Shown piece after piece: positions 7,606 to 14,662 of a stretch of 14,662 nt of DNA (within the stretch, counting starts at the first letter, position 1; each line of letters opens with the position of its first letter). The position numbers and the translations under genes are program-made. The stretch is from Chitinophagaceae bacterium (GTDB lineage: Bacteria; Bacteroidota; Bacteroidia; Chitinophagales; Chitinophagaceae). The notes below the pieces were generated by a model. The model saw only the letters and a list, made by a program, of their open reading frames with translations. It did not search any database and was not told where the DNA came from. The stretch covers positions 1 to 14,662 of the forward strand of contig JAICHT010000056.1 in the NCBI GenBank assembly GCA_025924755.1, read 5' to 3'.

Positions 7606-8115
7606 TTACAGGTATCTTTCTTCTAATACTTTTTTGTGGTGCAGTGCATGCCCTATAATGATATATCCAATAGCTTCTACATAAATGGATCTCCCATTAG
7701 CATTTCCTTCGCATTGCAGTTGCTGTTCATCAAACGAACCAAATAATGCTACCGTAGATTGCTGTACCAGCTTTAATTCTTTAATTAAGTCAGCCTTTGT
7801 TCTTTTATCGGCCTTTGAGTTGGCTGCATACCATTTTTCGTCAAAGCCCGGTAGCGGTGTCGAATCTTTTCGGGCTATGCATAATGCCCTATAGTTGAAT
7901 ATCCGCTCTGTATCTATAATATGCTGAACCAATTCTTTGATACTCCATTTGTCTGAAGCATAACGATAGTCCCATTTATCTTCATCAATACCTTGTAGCA
8001 GGTTTACCAGATCATTTAAATGGTTGCCAAAAGCAGCTGATATATTATCGGCAGCTACATTTTTAATATAGTTGTGATAAAAATCCGGTATTCGTTCAAA
8101 GTTTATCTTTTGCAT
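7606..8115 (-). CDS. DinB family protein (DinB_2-like four-helix bundle)
   Basis: Small cytoplasmic protein of 169 residues from the DinB/YfiT superfamily of putative metal-dependent proteins, some of which act as thiol transferases or hydrolases. The typical pattern is visible: WSIKELVQHIIDTERIFNYR (57-76) with His65, and a C-terminal IIGHALHHKKVLEERYL (153-169) with His156 and His160. These three His are the likely metal ligands by family analogy. The length is normal for the family and there is no signal peptide. No neighbour indicates a substrate; specific functions are known for few members, so none is assigned. It is a single gene between two terminators. A TATATTTA sequence just upstream on the minus strand is a weak -7 candidate. 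Confidence 0.88.
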   Translation of the reverse strand: MQKINFERIPDFYHNYIKNVAADNISAAFGNHLNDLVNLLQGIDEDKWDYRYASDKWSIKELVQHIIDTERIFNYRALCIARKDSTPLPGFDEKWYAANSKADKRTKADLIKELKLVQQSTVALFGSFDEQQLQCEGNANGRSIYVEAIGYIIIGHALHHKKVLEERYL

Positions 8116-8141
8116 ATGGCTTATAAATATAAGCTGAATAT

Positions 8142-8176
8142 AAAAAAAGCTCCGGATTAATTCCGGAGCTTTTTTA
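8142..8176 (-). terminator. Intrinsic terminator of the subtilase gene
   Basis: AGCTCCGGA (8148-8156) and TCCGGAGCT (8162-8170) form a perfect 9-base stem with a 5-base loop. Flanking A and T runs give a T-run in both directions. It directly follows the subtilase stop on the minus strand. Confidence 0.92.
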
Positions 8177-9907
8177 TTAAAAGGGTTTGTAGACCTTTTT
8201 ACTTTCTTCGGTCTTTATTTTCTTTTTATCATGTTTTTGCTTCACTTTCATTTTAGTTTCCTGTCCAGCAGCATTGCCGTCTTTGCTGATGCGATCTGCT
8301 AGTTTTACCGCTTCATAAGCATTTACAATGCCTCCCGATTTTGATATATCAGCTAAAGAAACCGAAGTATTTGTAATAGGGGTTGTAACATTGATATCCG
8401 GTGCAACCGTACTGTTTTCAATAACATATTTAAGTTGTTGCACAGTAAGGTTGGGATAGTATTCCCATACAAATGCTGCCAAGCCTGCCACTACCGGCGA
8501 TGCCATACTGGTACCTGATAAATTGCCATATTTATTACCGCCGGGCAGCGATGAATAAATTTGTACACCCGGTGCAAAAACATCTACTTCTTTTTTACCA
8601 TAGTTGGAAAAATCAGCCACTAGCCCCTGGCCTTTTGGATCGCCGCTGGCACCTACTGTTATCCAGTCTGTAGCTTCGGTAGTATCGTTTTTAAAATGGG
8701 GAGTTGGAAAGTTAAACGTGGAATCTACATTGGCTCCATCGTTGCCGGCAGCGTGTACCAGTAGTACTCCTTTGCTTTCGGCATATTTAACCGCACTATC
8801 CACCCAATTTTTTTGTGGAGAAAAGCTTTTACCAAAACTCATATTAATCACTTTTGCACCATTATCTACTGCATACCGGATGGCCAGCGCTACATCCTTA
8901 TCGTGTTCATCGCCATCAGGTACGGCCCGCACCATCATGATTTTTACGTTATCTGCAATACCTTTTACGCCTATACCATTGTTGCGGTCGGCAGCAATAA
9001 TGCCGGATACATGGGTGCCGTGCATTGGGGTGCCGGACATAATATCATTATTACCATAATACCGGTCATTGATATCGTTGTAGTTGTCTTTTACTATTTC
9101 GCCGCGGTAGTCTTCCGGCGCTGTAGTGGCTGCCTGTGCCTTTCTTTCTTCGCCGGAAAGATATTCCTTGAAATCGCTTAAAAAGCTTTCATTGGTCATA
9201 TCCATAGCATTGTTGGCCTTAAAAAAGTACATGAATACGGATTTGGCTTTTTTAGCTTCGTCAGAAGTAGGCGTGAATGCATTCAGATCGGTGCCTGTAT
9301 ACGTTTTTTTACCAATTTCTTTTTGCAGAACGCTATCGCCTGTAGCGGCGGCTGAATAGGTGCGACGCAACATTAGTAAATCCAGGCTGTTTTTTTGATA
9401 GCCGTTAATTTGTCTTTCAGCCCGTTTCCACATATTGTAATCATAAAGGTCATCAGGGCTTAGCGAGGAGGTGTCTTTCAGGTTTTCAAACTTACTTTTA
9501 AATTCATGATATACCCGTGCTCCTTCATCAGAATCTACTGAAACATCGCGGCCATCTTTACCGCCTAAAAAATTCCAGCCATGCACATCATCCACATATC
9601 CATTTTTATCATCGTCTATTCCATTGCCCGGAATTTCATTTGGGTTGGTCCATAATACGGATTTTAAATCTTCTTGAGTGGTATCGATACCTGAGTCAAT
9701 AACTGCTACGACAACAGGTTTGCTATTTTTGCCTTTTACAAAATCATAAGCCTGGTCTAAACTGATACCATAATAGCCATCTTTTTTTAAATCTTCCAAA
9801 TGCCATCCTTTCGGTACGCCTTCTTTTACAGCGGTCTGAGCAAATGAAGACAGGCTAATACCTGCAGCCATTATTGTCAGTACGGATTTGCTGAAATAAT
9901 TCATCAT
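8177..9907 (-). CDS. Exported S8 family serine peptidase (subtilase)
   Basis: Subtilisin-like protease of 576 residues that cleaves peptide bonds outside the cytoplasm. A signal peptide (1-24, ending SSFAQ) is followed by the complete catalytic set: Asp71 in VAVIDSGID, His296 in HGTHVSG, oxyanion Asn389 in HAAGND, and Ser467 in SGTSMASP. An acidic loop, GNGIDDDKNGYVDD (94-107), looks like the calcium-binding loop of Bacteroidota subtilases. About 225 residues separate Asp71 and His296, against roughly 30 in subtilisin, so a long mostly polar insertion (about 115-285) sits there. The C-terminus is a lysine-rich tail (about 552-576), and no type IX secretion sorting domain is recognisable, so a periplasmic location is likely. 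No separate propeptide domain is obvious. It lies 108 bases behind the ALDH gene with a candidate promoter in the gap. Substrate unknown. Confidence 0.94.
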   Translation of the reverse strand: MMNYFSKSVLTIMAAGISLSSFAQTAVKEGVPKGWHLEDLKKDGYYGISLDQAYDFVKGKNSKPVVVAVIDSGIDTTQEDLKSVLWTNPNEIPGNGIDDDKNGYVDDVHGWNFLGGKDGRDVSVDSDEGARVYHEFKSKFENLKDTSSLSPDDLYDYNMWKRAERQINGYQKNSLDLLMLRRTYSAAATGDSVLQKEIGKKTYTGTDLNAFTPTSDEAKKAKSVFMYFFKANNAMDMTNESFLSDFKEYLSGEERKAQAATTAPEDYRGEIVKDNYNDINDRYYGNNDIMSGTPMHGTHVSGIIAADRNNGIGVKGIADNVKIMMVRAVPDGDEHDKDVALAIRYAVDNGAKVINMSFGKSFSPQKNWVDSAVKYAESKGVLLVHAAGNDGANVDSTFNFPTPHFKNDTTEATDWITVGASGDPKGQGLVADFSNYGKKEVDVFAPGVQIYSSLPGGNKYGNLSGTSMASPVVAGLAAFVWEYYPNLTVQQLKYVIENSTVAPDINVTTPITNTSVSLADISKSGGIVNAYEAVKLADRISKDGNAAGQETKMKVKQKHDKKKIKTEESKKVYKPF

Positions 9908-9924
9908 GTGAGATTTTATTAATA

Positions 9925-9955
9925 CAAAAATGTGTTATTGTAAAAGTAAAAGAAA
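9925..9955 (-). promoter_or_regulatory. Candidate promoter of the subtilase gene
   Basis: On the minus strand TTTC (9955-9952), a 19-base spacer and CATTTTTG (9932-9925) each differ by one base from TTTG and TAnnTTTG. The implied leader is about 11 bases. This would let the subtilase be expressed independently of the ALDH gene upstream. Confidence 0.33.
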
Positions 9956-10015
9956 CCACTCATACAATTTGTGAAAGATAAAGTAGCCAATTCGGAAGAT
10001 TTGTTAATTAACAGC

Positions 10016-11542
10016 TTATAAATCGAACTTAATACCCTGTGCCAAAGGCAGGCTGTTGCTATAATTAATAGTGTTGGTCTGTCGCCTCATATACACCCGC
10101 CATGCATCGCTACCACTTTCCCTGCCACCGCCTGTTTCTTTTTCGCCGCCAAAAGCACCGCCAATTTCAGCACCCGATGTGCCAATATTGACATTGGATA
10201 TACCGCAGTCGCTACCAGTAGTGGAAAGGAACTGTTCGGCTTCACGAAGGTTGAGCGTCATTATTGCGGAGGATAAGCCTTGCGGCACACCATTTTGAAT
10301 AGCAATCGCTTCTTCCATGGTTTTATATTTAAGCAGGTAAAGAATAGGAGCAAAGGTTTCGTGCTGTACTATCTGGAAATGCGGTTGCGCTTCAGCAATA
10401 CAGGGTTTTACATAGCAGCCGCTTTCAAAACCATCTCCTTCCAAAAGGCCGCCTTCCACCACAAATTTGCCGCCTTCCGCTTTGCATTTTTCAATAGCCT
10501 GCAAGTAAGCATTTACTGCATCTTTATCAATAAGAGGACCAACATGATTCGATTCGTCTAACGGGTTGCCAATATGCAATTGATTATAGGCCGCTATCAG
10601 TTTGGCTTTAAAGGTTTCATATACATCCTCCTGTATAATTAAACGACGGGTAGTGGTGCAACGCTGACCTGCCGTACCTACAGCCCCGAATAAACTTCCT
10701 ATCAGGGCCATATCCAGGTCGGCGTCTTTAGAAATAATAATGGCATTGTTGCCTCCCAGTTCTAACAAAGCCCTGCCCAAACGGGCACCTACGGCTGCGC
10801 CTACTGCCTTACCCATGCGGGTAGAGCCGGTGGCAGAAATTAAAGGAATACGGGTATCATTCGCCATTCTTTCCCCTAAATCTCTTTCACCGATTATTAA
10901 GTTGCTTACACCTTCCGGAACATCGTTTTTCTTAAATACTTCAGACACTATGTTTTGAACGGCAATAGCGCAAAGCGGTGTTTTTTCAGAAGGTTTCCAG
11001 ATGCATACGTCGCCACAAACCCAGGCCAGCAAAGCATTCCAGCTCCATACAGCTACCGGAAAGTTAAAAGCGGAGATGATGCCGGTAATACCCAGCGGAT
11101 GCCATTGCTCGTACATTCTGTGGCCCGGCCTTTCGCTGTGCATAGTAAGGCCATGCAACTGGCGGGAAAGCCCTACTGCAAAATCACTGATATCAATCAT
11201 CTCCTGCACTTCGCCATATCCTTCCTGCAGGCTTTTACCCATTTCGTATGATACGAGTTTGCCTAATGATTCTTTATATTTTCGTAACGCATCGCCTATC
11301 TGCCGCACTATGTCTCCCCGCCTTGGCGCAGGCACGGTACGCCATTTTAAAAATGCAGCCTGTGCGGTAGCGATTACTTTTTCATAGGCATCTGTATCGC
11401 AGCTTTGTACTTCACTAATTTTTTTGCCGTCTACCGGGGAAAAGGAAGTTATTTTTTTCCCATTAGTATTGATCGTATTACTCCCTGTAGATACTCCTCC
11501 ATTCTGCCCCTTAATTCCTAATTGCTCTAAAACCTGCTGCAT
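10016..11542 (-). CDS. Aldehyde dehydrogenase, ALDH7 family (alpha-aminoadipic semialdehyde / piperidine-6-carboxylate dehydrogenase)
   Basis: NAD(P)-dependent aldehyde dehydrogenase of 508 residues, likely cytoplasmic. The ALDH machinery is complete: Asn170 in SAFNFP, Lys183 in WKPSEKTP, cofactor loop SATGSTRMGK (236-245), general base Glu261 in ELGGNN, and nucleophile Cys295 in GQRCTTTRR. Blocks specific to the ALDH7/antiquitin group include AVGTAGQRCTTTRRL, TFAPILY, SDCGISNVNIGTSGAEIGGA, GGGRESGSDAWRVYMRR and the C-terminal LPLAQGIKFDL. Characterised members oxidise L-alpha-aminoadipate semialdehyde (in equilibrium with piperidine-6-carboxylate) in lysine breakdown; bacterial names include amaB and pcd. 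No other lysine-catabolism gene is in the window, so the substrate is inferred. The start lies 5 bases after the stop of a TonB-dependent receptor gene, so they are probably co-transcribed. No terminator is visible after it. Confidence 0.93.
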   Translation of the reverse strand: MQQVLEQLGIKGQNGGVSTGSNTINTNGKKITSFSPVDGKKISEVQSCDTDAYEKVIATAQAAFLKWRTVPAPRRGDIVRQIGDALRKYKESLGKLVSYEMGKSLQEGYGEVQEMIDISDFAVGLSRQLHGLTMHSERPGHRMYEQWHPLGITGIISAFNFPVAVWSWNALLAWVCGDVCIWKPSEKTPLCAIAVQNIVSEVFKKNDVPEGVSNLIIGERDLGERMANDTRIPLISATGSTRMGKAVGAAVGARLGRALLELGGNNAIIISKDADLDMALIGSLFGAVGTAGQRCTTTRRLIIQEDVYETFKAKLIAAYNQLHIGNPLDESNHVGPLIDKDAVNAYLQAIEKCKAEGGKFVVEGGLLEGDGFESGCYVKPCIAEAQPHFQIVQHETFAPILYLLKYKTMEEAIAIQNGVPQGLSSAIMTLNLREAEQFLSTTGSDCGISNVNIGTSGAEIGGAFGGEKETGGGRESGSDAWRVYMRRQTNTINYSNSLPLAQGIKFDL

Positions 11543-11547
11543 AAAAA

Positions 11548-13491
11548 TTATTTTGATAAAGATACTTTCATTCCGCCCATCAGCCAGCGGCCAGGCATTT
11601 GCGCCCCTAATAAATCGTTGTAGTGCACATTCAACACATTATCGGCTTCTGCAAAAACACTGATCTTATTTTTTATTATAAACACTTCTGCTTTTATATT
11701 GGTTATAAAATAATCGGTAGATAGTTTTGCCTGTGCGGTTGAAGCATTTTGTGCAGTTATCTGCGGGTTCCTGTTTTTATACAATCCACTTACATTTATA
11801 CTATATCGCTGAGTAGTATATTGGATATTGAAGTTGGTTAAGAATCTTGCATGAGATGATATGTATAAAGAAGGTACTGACTGATTATTTTTTGAATCAA
11901 GCCATACAAAACCCAATGTGGAAAATAATTGCTGTTGGTTTTGAAGTTGTTTGCTAAACTGGATGTCGGCTTCGATGCCTCGTGTAGTGAGTTGGGCAAT
12001 ATTGTCAGCCAAAAAGTACGTGCCTGTTGGTGATAAATTTATTTTACGGGGCATATCGTTATAAGCCGTAGCTACAAAGTCAATCAAATTTCTAAAGTCT
12101 TGTTGAAAATAAGTAACAGAAGCCTTCAGGCTTTTAGCGGCAAATACATCAGCGCCCATTTCATAACTAAAAGAATGTTCCGCAGAAAGGTAGGGGTTGC
12201 CAATGCGATTGCCACTGCCTACAAAAGCTTTATTATAATTGTTATACTGTTCCGTAAAATCGGCATTACGAATGGTTTTTCCGGCGCTTCCGCGCAATTG
12301 AATATGGTTGATTTTATAGGAAAGGTTGATTTGCGGAACTAATTCTGTGCCGCCAAGCTCATCCCAATCTGCACGCAACGCCGGGCTCATATTAAAGTGT
12401 GTGCCAATTGATTGTTGTAATATGGCAAAAGCAGCGGCCTGGTTCACGTTGTGATTTCCCCGGTCGTTGGATAGTATATTTCGGTTTTGAAATTGCCCAC
12501 CACTCACCACCGTAGTAGCCTCGCTGAATTTGTGCTCATATACCATCAAAGCCTGAAACAACTTAGACTTATTATCGTTAGCCGCAAAAGAGGGATTCAA
12601 CCGGAATTTATCTTCCACTGCTTTATATCCTAAATTGAACGATACTTTATTATTTTGTTTCTGATAACCCACTTTAAGTTGTTGCCAGGTGGTTTGCACT
12701 TTTTCATCCGCAGTATCGAGTAGCAGGTTGGTATAAAAGTTTTGAGCTGCAAACTTCCTGTTGTCTATTGTGGAACGAAAACCTATTTGCCAATGCTCAT
12801 TCAGGTAATGATTAATGGATAACGAAACGGTATTAAGATGAAGAAAACCAGTAGTGCCGCGTTGTGGCTGGCCGGTTGCGTTATCGGATAATATTCCGGC
12901 GCTGATGGCTGTTTTGCCTTTGCTGTAAAATCCACCGGCATTTGCATTTATCAAGCCATATGCCCCGGCAGTTAATTGGCCGGAAACCTGGTGTTTACCT
13001 TCACCCTGCCGCGCCGAAAAAGTTTTGGTAATGATATTAATAACACCGCCTACCGCATCAGATCCATAAATAGCAGAGGAAGCTCCTTTTAAGATTTCAA
13101 TCCTTTCAATTTCAGATGGAGCAATAGGAATATAAGAAGTGAAATGCCCGGTGTTGGGGTCGTTTAGCCGTATGCCATCGAGCACTACCAATACCTGCTG
13201 AAACGTGCCGCCTCTTAATACAATATCGCTTTGGGTACCCATTGGCCCCCGGGCCTGTATTTCAACACCGGGTACATACCGCAGTAATTCATCAATGGAA
13301 TGAACCGGGAGTTTTGAAAAGGCATCTCCTTTTATTATTATAATATTACGACCGGTTTTGGAGGTGTTGGCTTCACTTAAAGAAGAAGTAACGGATACTG
13401 GATCTAAATCAATTTCTTTTTCCTGAGCTATAGAACGCTGGCCCGACGCTATAAATAAAGTTGCGACGCAAAGCCCTTTTAATAAATTCAT
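11548..13491 (-). CDS. TonB-dependent outer-membrane receptor, BtuB-like
   Basis: Ligand-gated outer-membrane transporter of 647 residues powered by TonB-ExbBD. A signal peptide (1-22, ending SIAQ) is followed by a possible TonB box (DPVSVTSS, about 30-37). The plug (about 45-160) contains VLVVLDGIRLNDP, IERIEILKGASSAIYGSDAVG and GVINIITK, and the 22-strand-type barrel fills the rest. The size and compact plug, without a CarboxypepD_reg domain, match the BtuB/cobalamin-receptor group, but the ligand could instead be a siderophore or other compound. No cobalamin riboswitch fits in the 89-base upstream gap. The last strand ends MGGMKVSLSK, without the usual terminal aromatic residue. It probably forms an operon with the ALDH7 gene 5 bases downstream; panB lies 89 bases upstream on the same strand. 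Confidence 0.9.
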   Translation of the reverse strand: MNLLKGLCVATLFIASGQRSIAQEKEIDLDPVSVTSSLSEANTSKTGRNIIIIKGDAFSKLPVHSIDELLRYVPGVEIQARGPMGTQSDIVLRGGTFQQVLVVLDGIRLNDPNTGHFTSYIPIAPSEIERIEILKGASSAIYGSDAVGGVINIITKTFSARQGEGKHQVSGQLTAGAYGLINANAGGFYSKGKTAISAGILSDNATGQPQRGTTGFLHLNTVSLSINHYLNEHWQIGFRSTIDNRKFAAQNFYTNLLLDTADEKVQTTWQQLKVGYQKQNNKVSFNLGYKAVEDKFRLNPSFAANDNKSKLFQALMVYEHKFSEATTVVSGGQFQNRNILSNDRGNHNVNQAAAFAILQQSIGTHFNMSPALRADWDELGGTELVPQINLSYKINHIQLRGSAGKTIRNADFTEQYNNYNKAFVGSGNRIGNPYLSAEHSFSYEMGADVFAAKSLKASVTYFQQDFRNLIDFVATAYNDMPRKINLSPTGTYFLADNIAQLTTRGIEADIQFSKQLQNQQQLFSTLGFVWLDSKNNQSVPSLYISSHARFLTNFNIQYTTQRYSINVSGLYKNRNPQITAQNASTAQAKLSTDYFITNIKAEVFIIKNKISVFAEADNVLNVHYNDLLGAQMPGRWLMGGMKVSLSK

Positions 13492-13508
13492 ATTATTTAT
13501 TGAGGGCG

Positions 13509-13516
13509 CAAAAATA
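13509..13516 (-). promoter_or_regulatory. Candidate -7 box of the receptor-ALDH operon
   Basis: The minus strand reads TATTTTTG, an exact TAnnTTTG match, 17 bases ahead of the receptor ATG, with an implied leader of about a dozen bases. No TTTG is seen at the expected -33 distance. Confidence 0.38.
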
Positions 13517-13580
13517 AGAGATGTGAGGACTGAAAATATTTAGAATTATTAAGACTTTACAGGTAACTTTTTTCCTGCTC

Positions 13581-14396
13581 CTAATAGGACTCCGCATCGC
13601 TTGGAAAATCATTACTTTTTACATCTTCAATATAATGCTTTACCGCCCCGCTGATTTCTTCGTACAAATTAAGGTACTGCCGTAAAAAACGCGGCTTGAA
13701 TTCAATATTAATGCCCAGCATATCATGCATCACCAATACCTGCCCGTCGCAATATTTGCCTGCACCAATACCAATAGTAGGCACTGTCAAATTCTCTGAA
13801 ACTTCTTTGGCCAACAGGGCAGGGATTTTTTCCAGCACTACCGCAAAACATCCGGCTTCTTCTAATAGCCGGGCGTCGCTTTTTAATTTTGCAGCTTCTG
13901 CTTCTTCCTTAGCCCGTACATTATAAGTCCCGAATTTATATATGGATTGGGGCGTTAATCCCAGGTGCGCCATCACGGGAATGCCGGCCGAAATAATGCG
14001 TTTGACCGAATCTACCACTTCCGCTCCACCTTCCAGCTTTATAGCATGGGCACCGGTTTCTTTCATGATGCGGATAGCAGATGCCAGGGCAATATCGCCA
14101 TTGGATTGATAGGAGCCAAAAGGTAAATCTACCACTACTAAACAACGCTTAGCGCCCCTGATAACCGACTGCGCATGATAAACCATTTGATCTAAGGTAA
14201 TAGGCAACGTAGTTTCATGTCCGGCCATCACGTTGGATGCGGAATCGCCTACGAGCAATACATCAATACCGGCTTCATCAAAGATTTTTGCAAATGAAAA
14301 GTCATATGCAGTCAACATGGAAATCTTTTTTCCGGCTGCTTTCATTTTTTGTAGGGTATGGGTAGTAATGCGCTTTACCTCAGAAGACGTACTCAT
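13581..14396 (-). CDS. panB: 3-methyl-2-oxobutanoate hydroxymethyltransferase
   Basis: First committed enzyme of pantothenate (and so coenzyme A) synthesis: it transfers a hydroxymethyl group from 5,10-methylenetetrahydrofolate to 2-oxoisovalerate, giving ketopantoate. It is cytoplasmic. The 271 residues match the family length. Visible motifs are LTAYDFSFAKIFDEAGID (28-45), VGDSASNVMAGH (49-60), VVVDLPFGSYQ (87-97), KLEGG (120-124), HLGLTPQ (144-150) and VPTIGIGAGKYCDGQVLV (205-222). By alignment to E. coli PanB, the magnesium ligands are Asp51, Asp90 and Glu122, and the catalytic base is Glu189 in VLEKIP. All are present, so the enzyme should be active. No panC or panD is in the window. It lies 52 bases downstream of the Ppx/GppA gene on the same strand with no terminator between, so co-transcription is possible. 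Confidence 0.97.
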   Translation of the reverse strand: MSTSSEVKRITTHTLQKMKAAGKKISMLTAYDFSFAKIFDEAGIDVLLVGDSASNVMAGHETTLPITLDQMVYHAQSVIRGAKRCLVVVDLPFGSYQSNGDIALASAIRIMKETGAHAIKLEGGAEVVDSVKRIISAGIPVMAHLGLTPQSIYKFGTYNVRAKEEAEAAKLKSDARLLEEAGCFAVVLEKIPALLAKEVSENLTVPTIGIGAGKYCDGQVLVMHDMLGINIEFKPRFLRQYLNLYEEISGAVKHYIEDVKSNDFPSDAESY

Positions 14397-14448
14397 TTAC
14401 AAAATTTGCGGCAAATTACAAAATAGTGAAGCTATCGTACTAATATGT

Positions 14449-14662
14449 TTAAGATGTGGCTGCGGTTGTGGAAAGTTCATCGTACAATATATGTATAAGA
14501 CCATCTGCCAAACCAATCTTGGGTACAAATATCTCTGCCGCATCTGCCCAACGCATCACATTGATAAATATGAGCAATGCCGGCACAATTACATCAGCCC
14601 TGTCTTCTTTTAATTTGTACATGACAATGCGCTGTTGCACCGATAAACTGCTAAACTCTTTA
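14449..14662 (-). CDS. Ppx/GppA phosphatase family protein (C-terminal fragment, cut by window edge)
   Basis: Only the last 71 codons are inside the window. The frame is open through the edge at 14662, so the start lies outside. The visible part reads KEFSSLSVQQRI, then LKEDRADVIVPA, and then a conserved end, EIFVPKIGLADGLIHILYDEL. The RADVI.P block followed by a short IGLADG element is typical of the C-terminal part of the Ppx/GppA actin-like ATPase-fold phosphatases (exopolyphosphatase or pppGpp phosphohydrolase), which break down polyphosphate or alarmone. Which activity it has cannot be judged from this fragment. An in-frame GTG at 14640 falls inside the conserved region and is not a plausible start. 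The stop is 52 bases from the panB start. Confidence 0.8.
   Translation of the reverse strand, partial: KEFSSLSVQQRIVMYKLKEDRADVIVPALLIFINVMRWADAAEIFVPKIGLADGLIHILYDELSTTAATS

Noticed and set aside
8604..9059. 151-codon open frame on the plus strand opposite the subtilase
   Set aside because: The minus-strand protease reads through with all catalytic motifs intact; the plus-strand translation matches no family I know and looks like an antisense by-product.
13492..13580. Cobalamin riboswitch upstream of the BtuB-like receptor
   Set aside because: The gap is too short for the usual fold, and no B12-box-like sequence or extended stems are visible.
14233..14613. 126-codon plus-strand open frame across the panB start and the Ppx/GppA end
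   Set aside because: It is antisense to two well-supported genes, and its Cys-rich translation shows no recognisable domain.
14449..14640. A separate small gene starting at the GTG at 14640
   Set aside because: The frame stays open to the window edge with continued similarity to the Ppx/GppA C-terminus, so this is the tail of a larger gene.
1..14662. Insertion sequences, prophage, CRISPR arrays, toxin-antitoxin or defence genes
   Set aside because: I saw no transposase, integrase, direct-repeat array or paired small genes; all sizeable gaps are short and contain ordinary promoters or terminators.

Overview
The window looks like ordinary chromosome of a Bacteroidota bacterium, most likely from the Chitinophagaceae/Chitinophagales. 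This rests on the AT-leaning composition, a CarboxypepD_reg-fused outer-membrane barrel, the lack of clear Shine-Dalgarno sequences, TAnnTTTG-like -7 boxes ahead of several genes, and the protein families present. The taxon is inferred from family resemblance, not from a search. I see no insertion sequence, prophage, CRISPR array or attachment site.

Layout. 1-126: short edge region, nothing assignable. 127-2237 (minus): a two-gene operon of a WlbA/WbpB-like sugar-nucleotide dehydrogenase followed, with a 4-base overlap, by a GT-B glycosyltransferase; it is probably the edge of a surface-polysaccharide locus lying to the left. 2270-4928 (minus): a large TonB-receptor-like outer-membrane barrel with its own terminator and a candidate promoter. 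5051-5181 (minus): tRNA-His(GTG) with promoter box and terminator. 5400-7556 (plus): a Prc/Tsp-type C-terminal processing protease, the only protein gene on the plus strand, ending at a shared bidirectional terminator. 7606-8115 (minus): a DinB-family protein. 8142-9907 (minus): an exported subtilisin-like protease and its terminator. 10016-13491 (minus): an ALDH7-type semialdehyde dehydrogenase 5 bases behind a BtuB-like TonB-dependent receptor. 13581-14396 (minus): panB. 14449-14662 (minus): the C-terminal end of a Ppx/GppA phosphatase that runs off the window.

How the genes relate. Several products belong to the cell envelope: two outer-membrane barrels, two exported proteases, and a glycosyltransferase/sugar-nucleotide pair. 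The metabolic genes are panB (pantothenate/CoA synthesis) and the ALDH7 enzyme (probably lysine-derived semialdehyde oxidation). From the phosphatase to the subtilase (14662 down to 8142) all genes point the same way, and no intrinsic terminator was found until 8142-8170, so partial read-through is possible. I found no clearly new biological system. The least expected arrangement is the tight receptor-ALDH7 pair.
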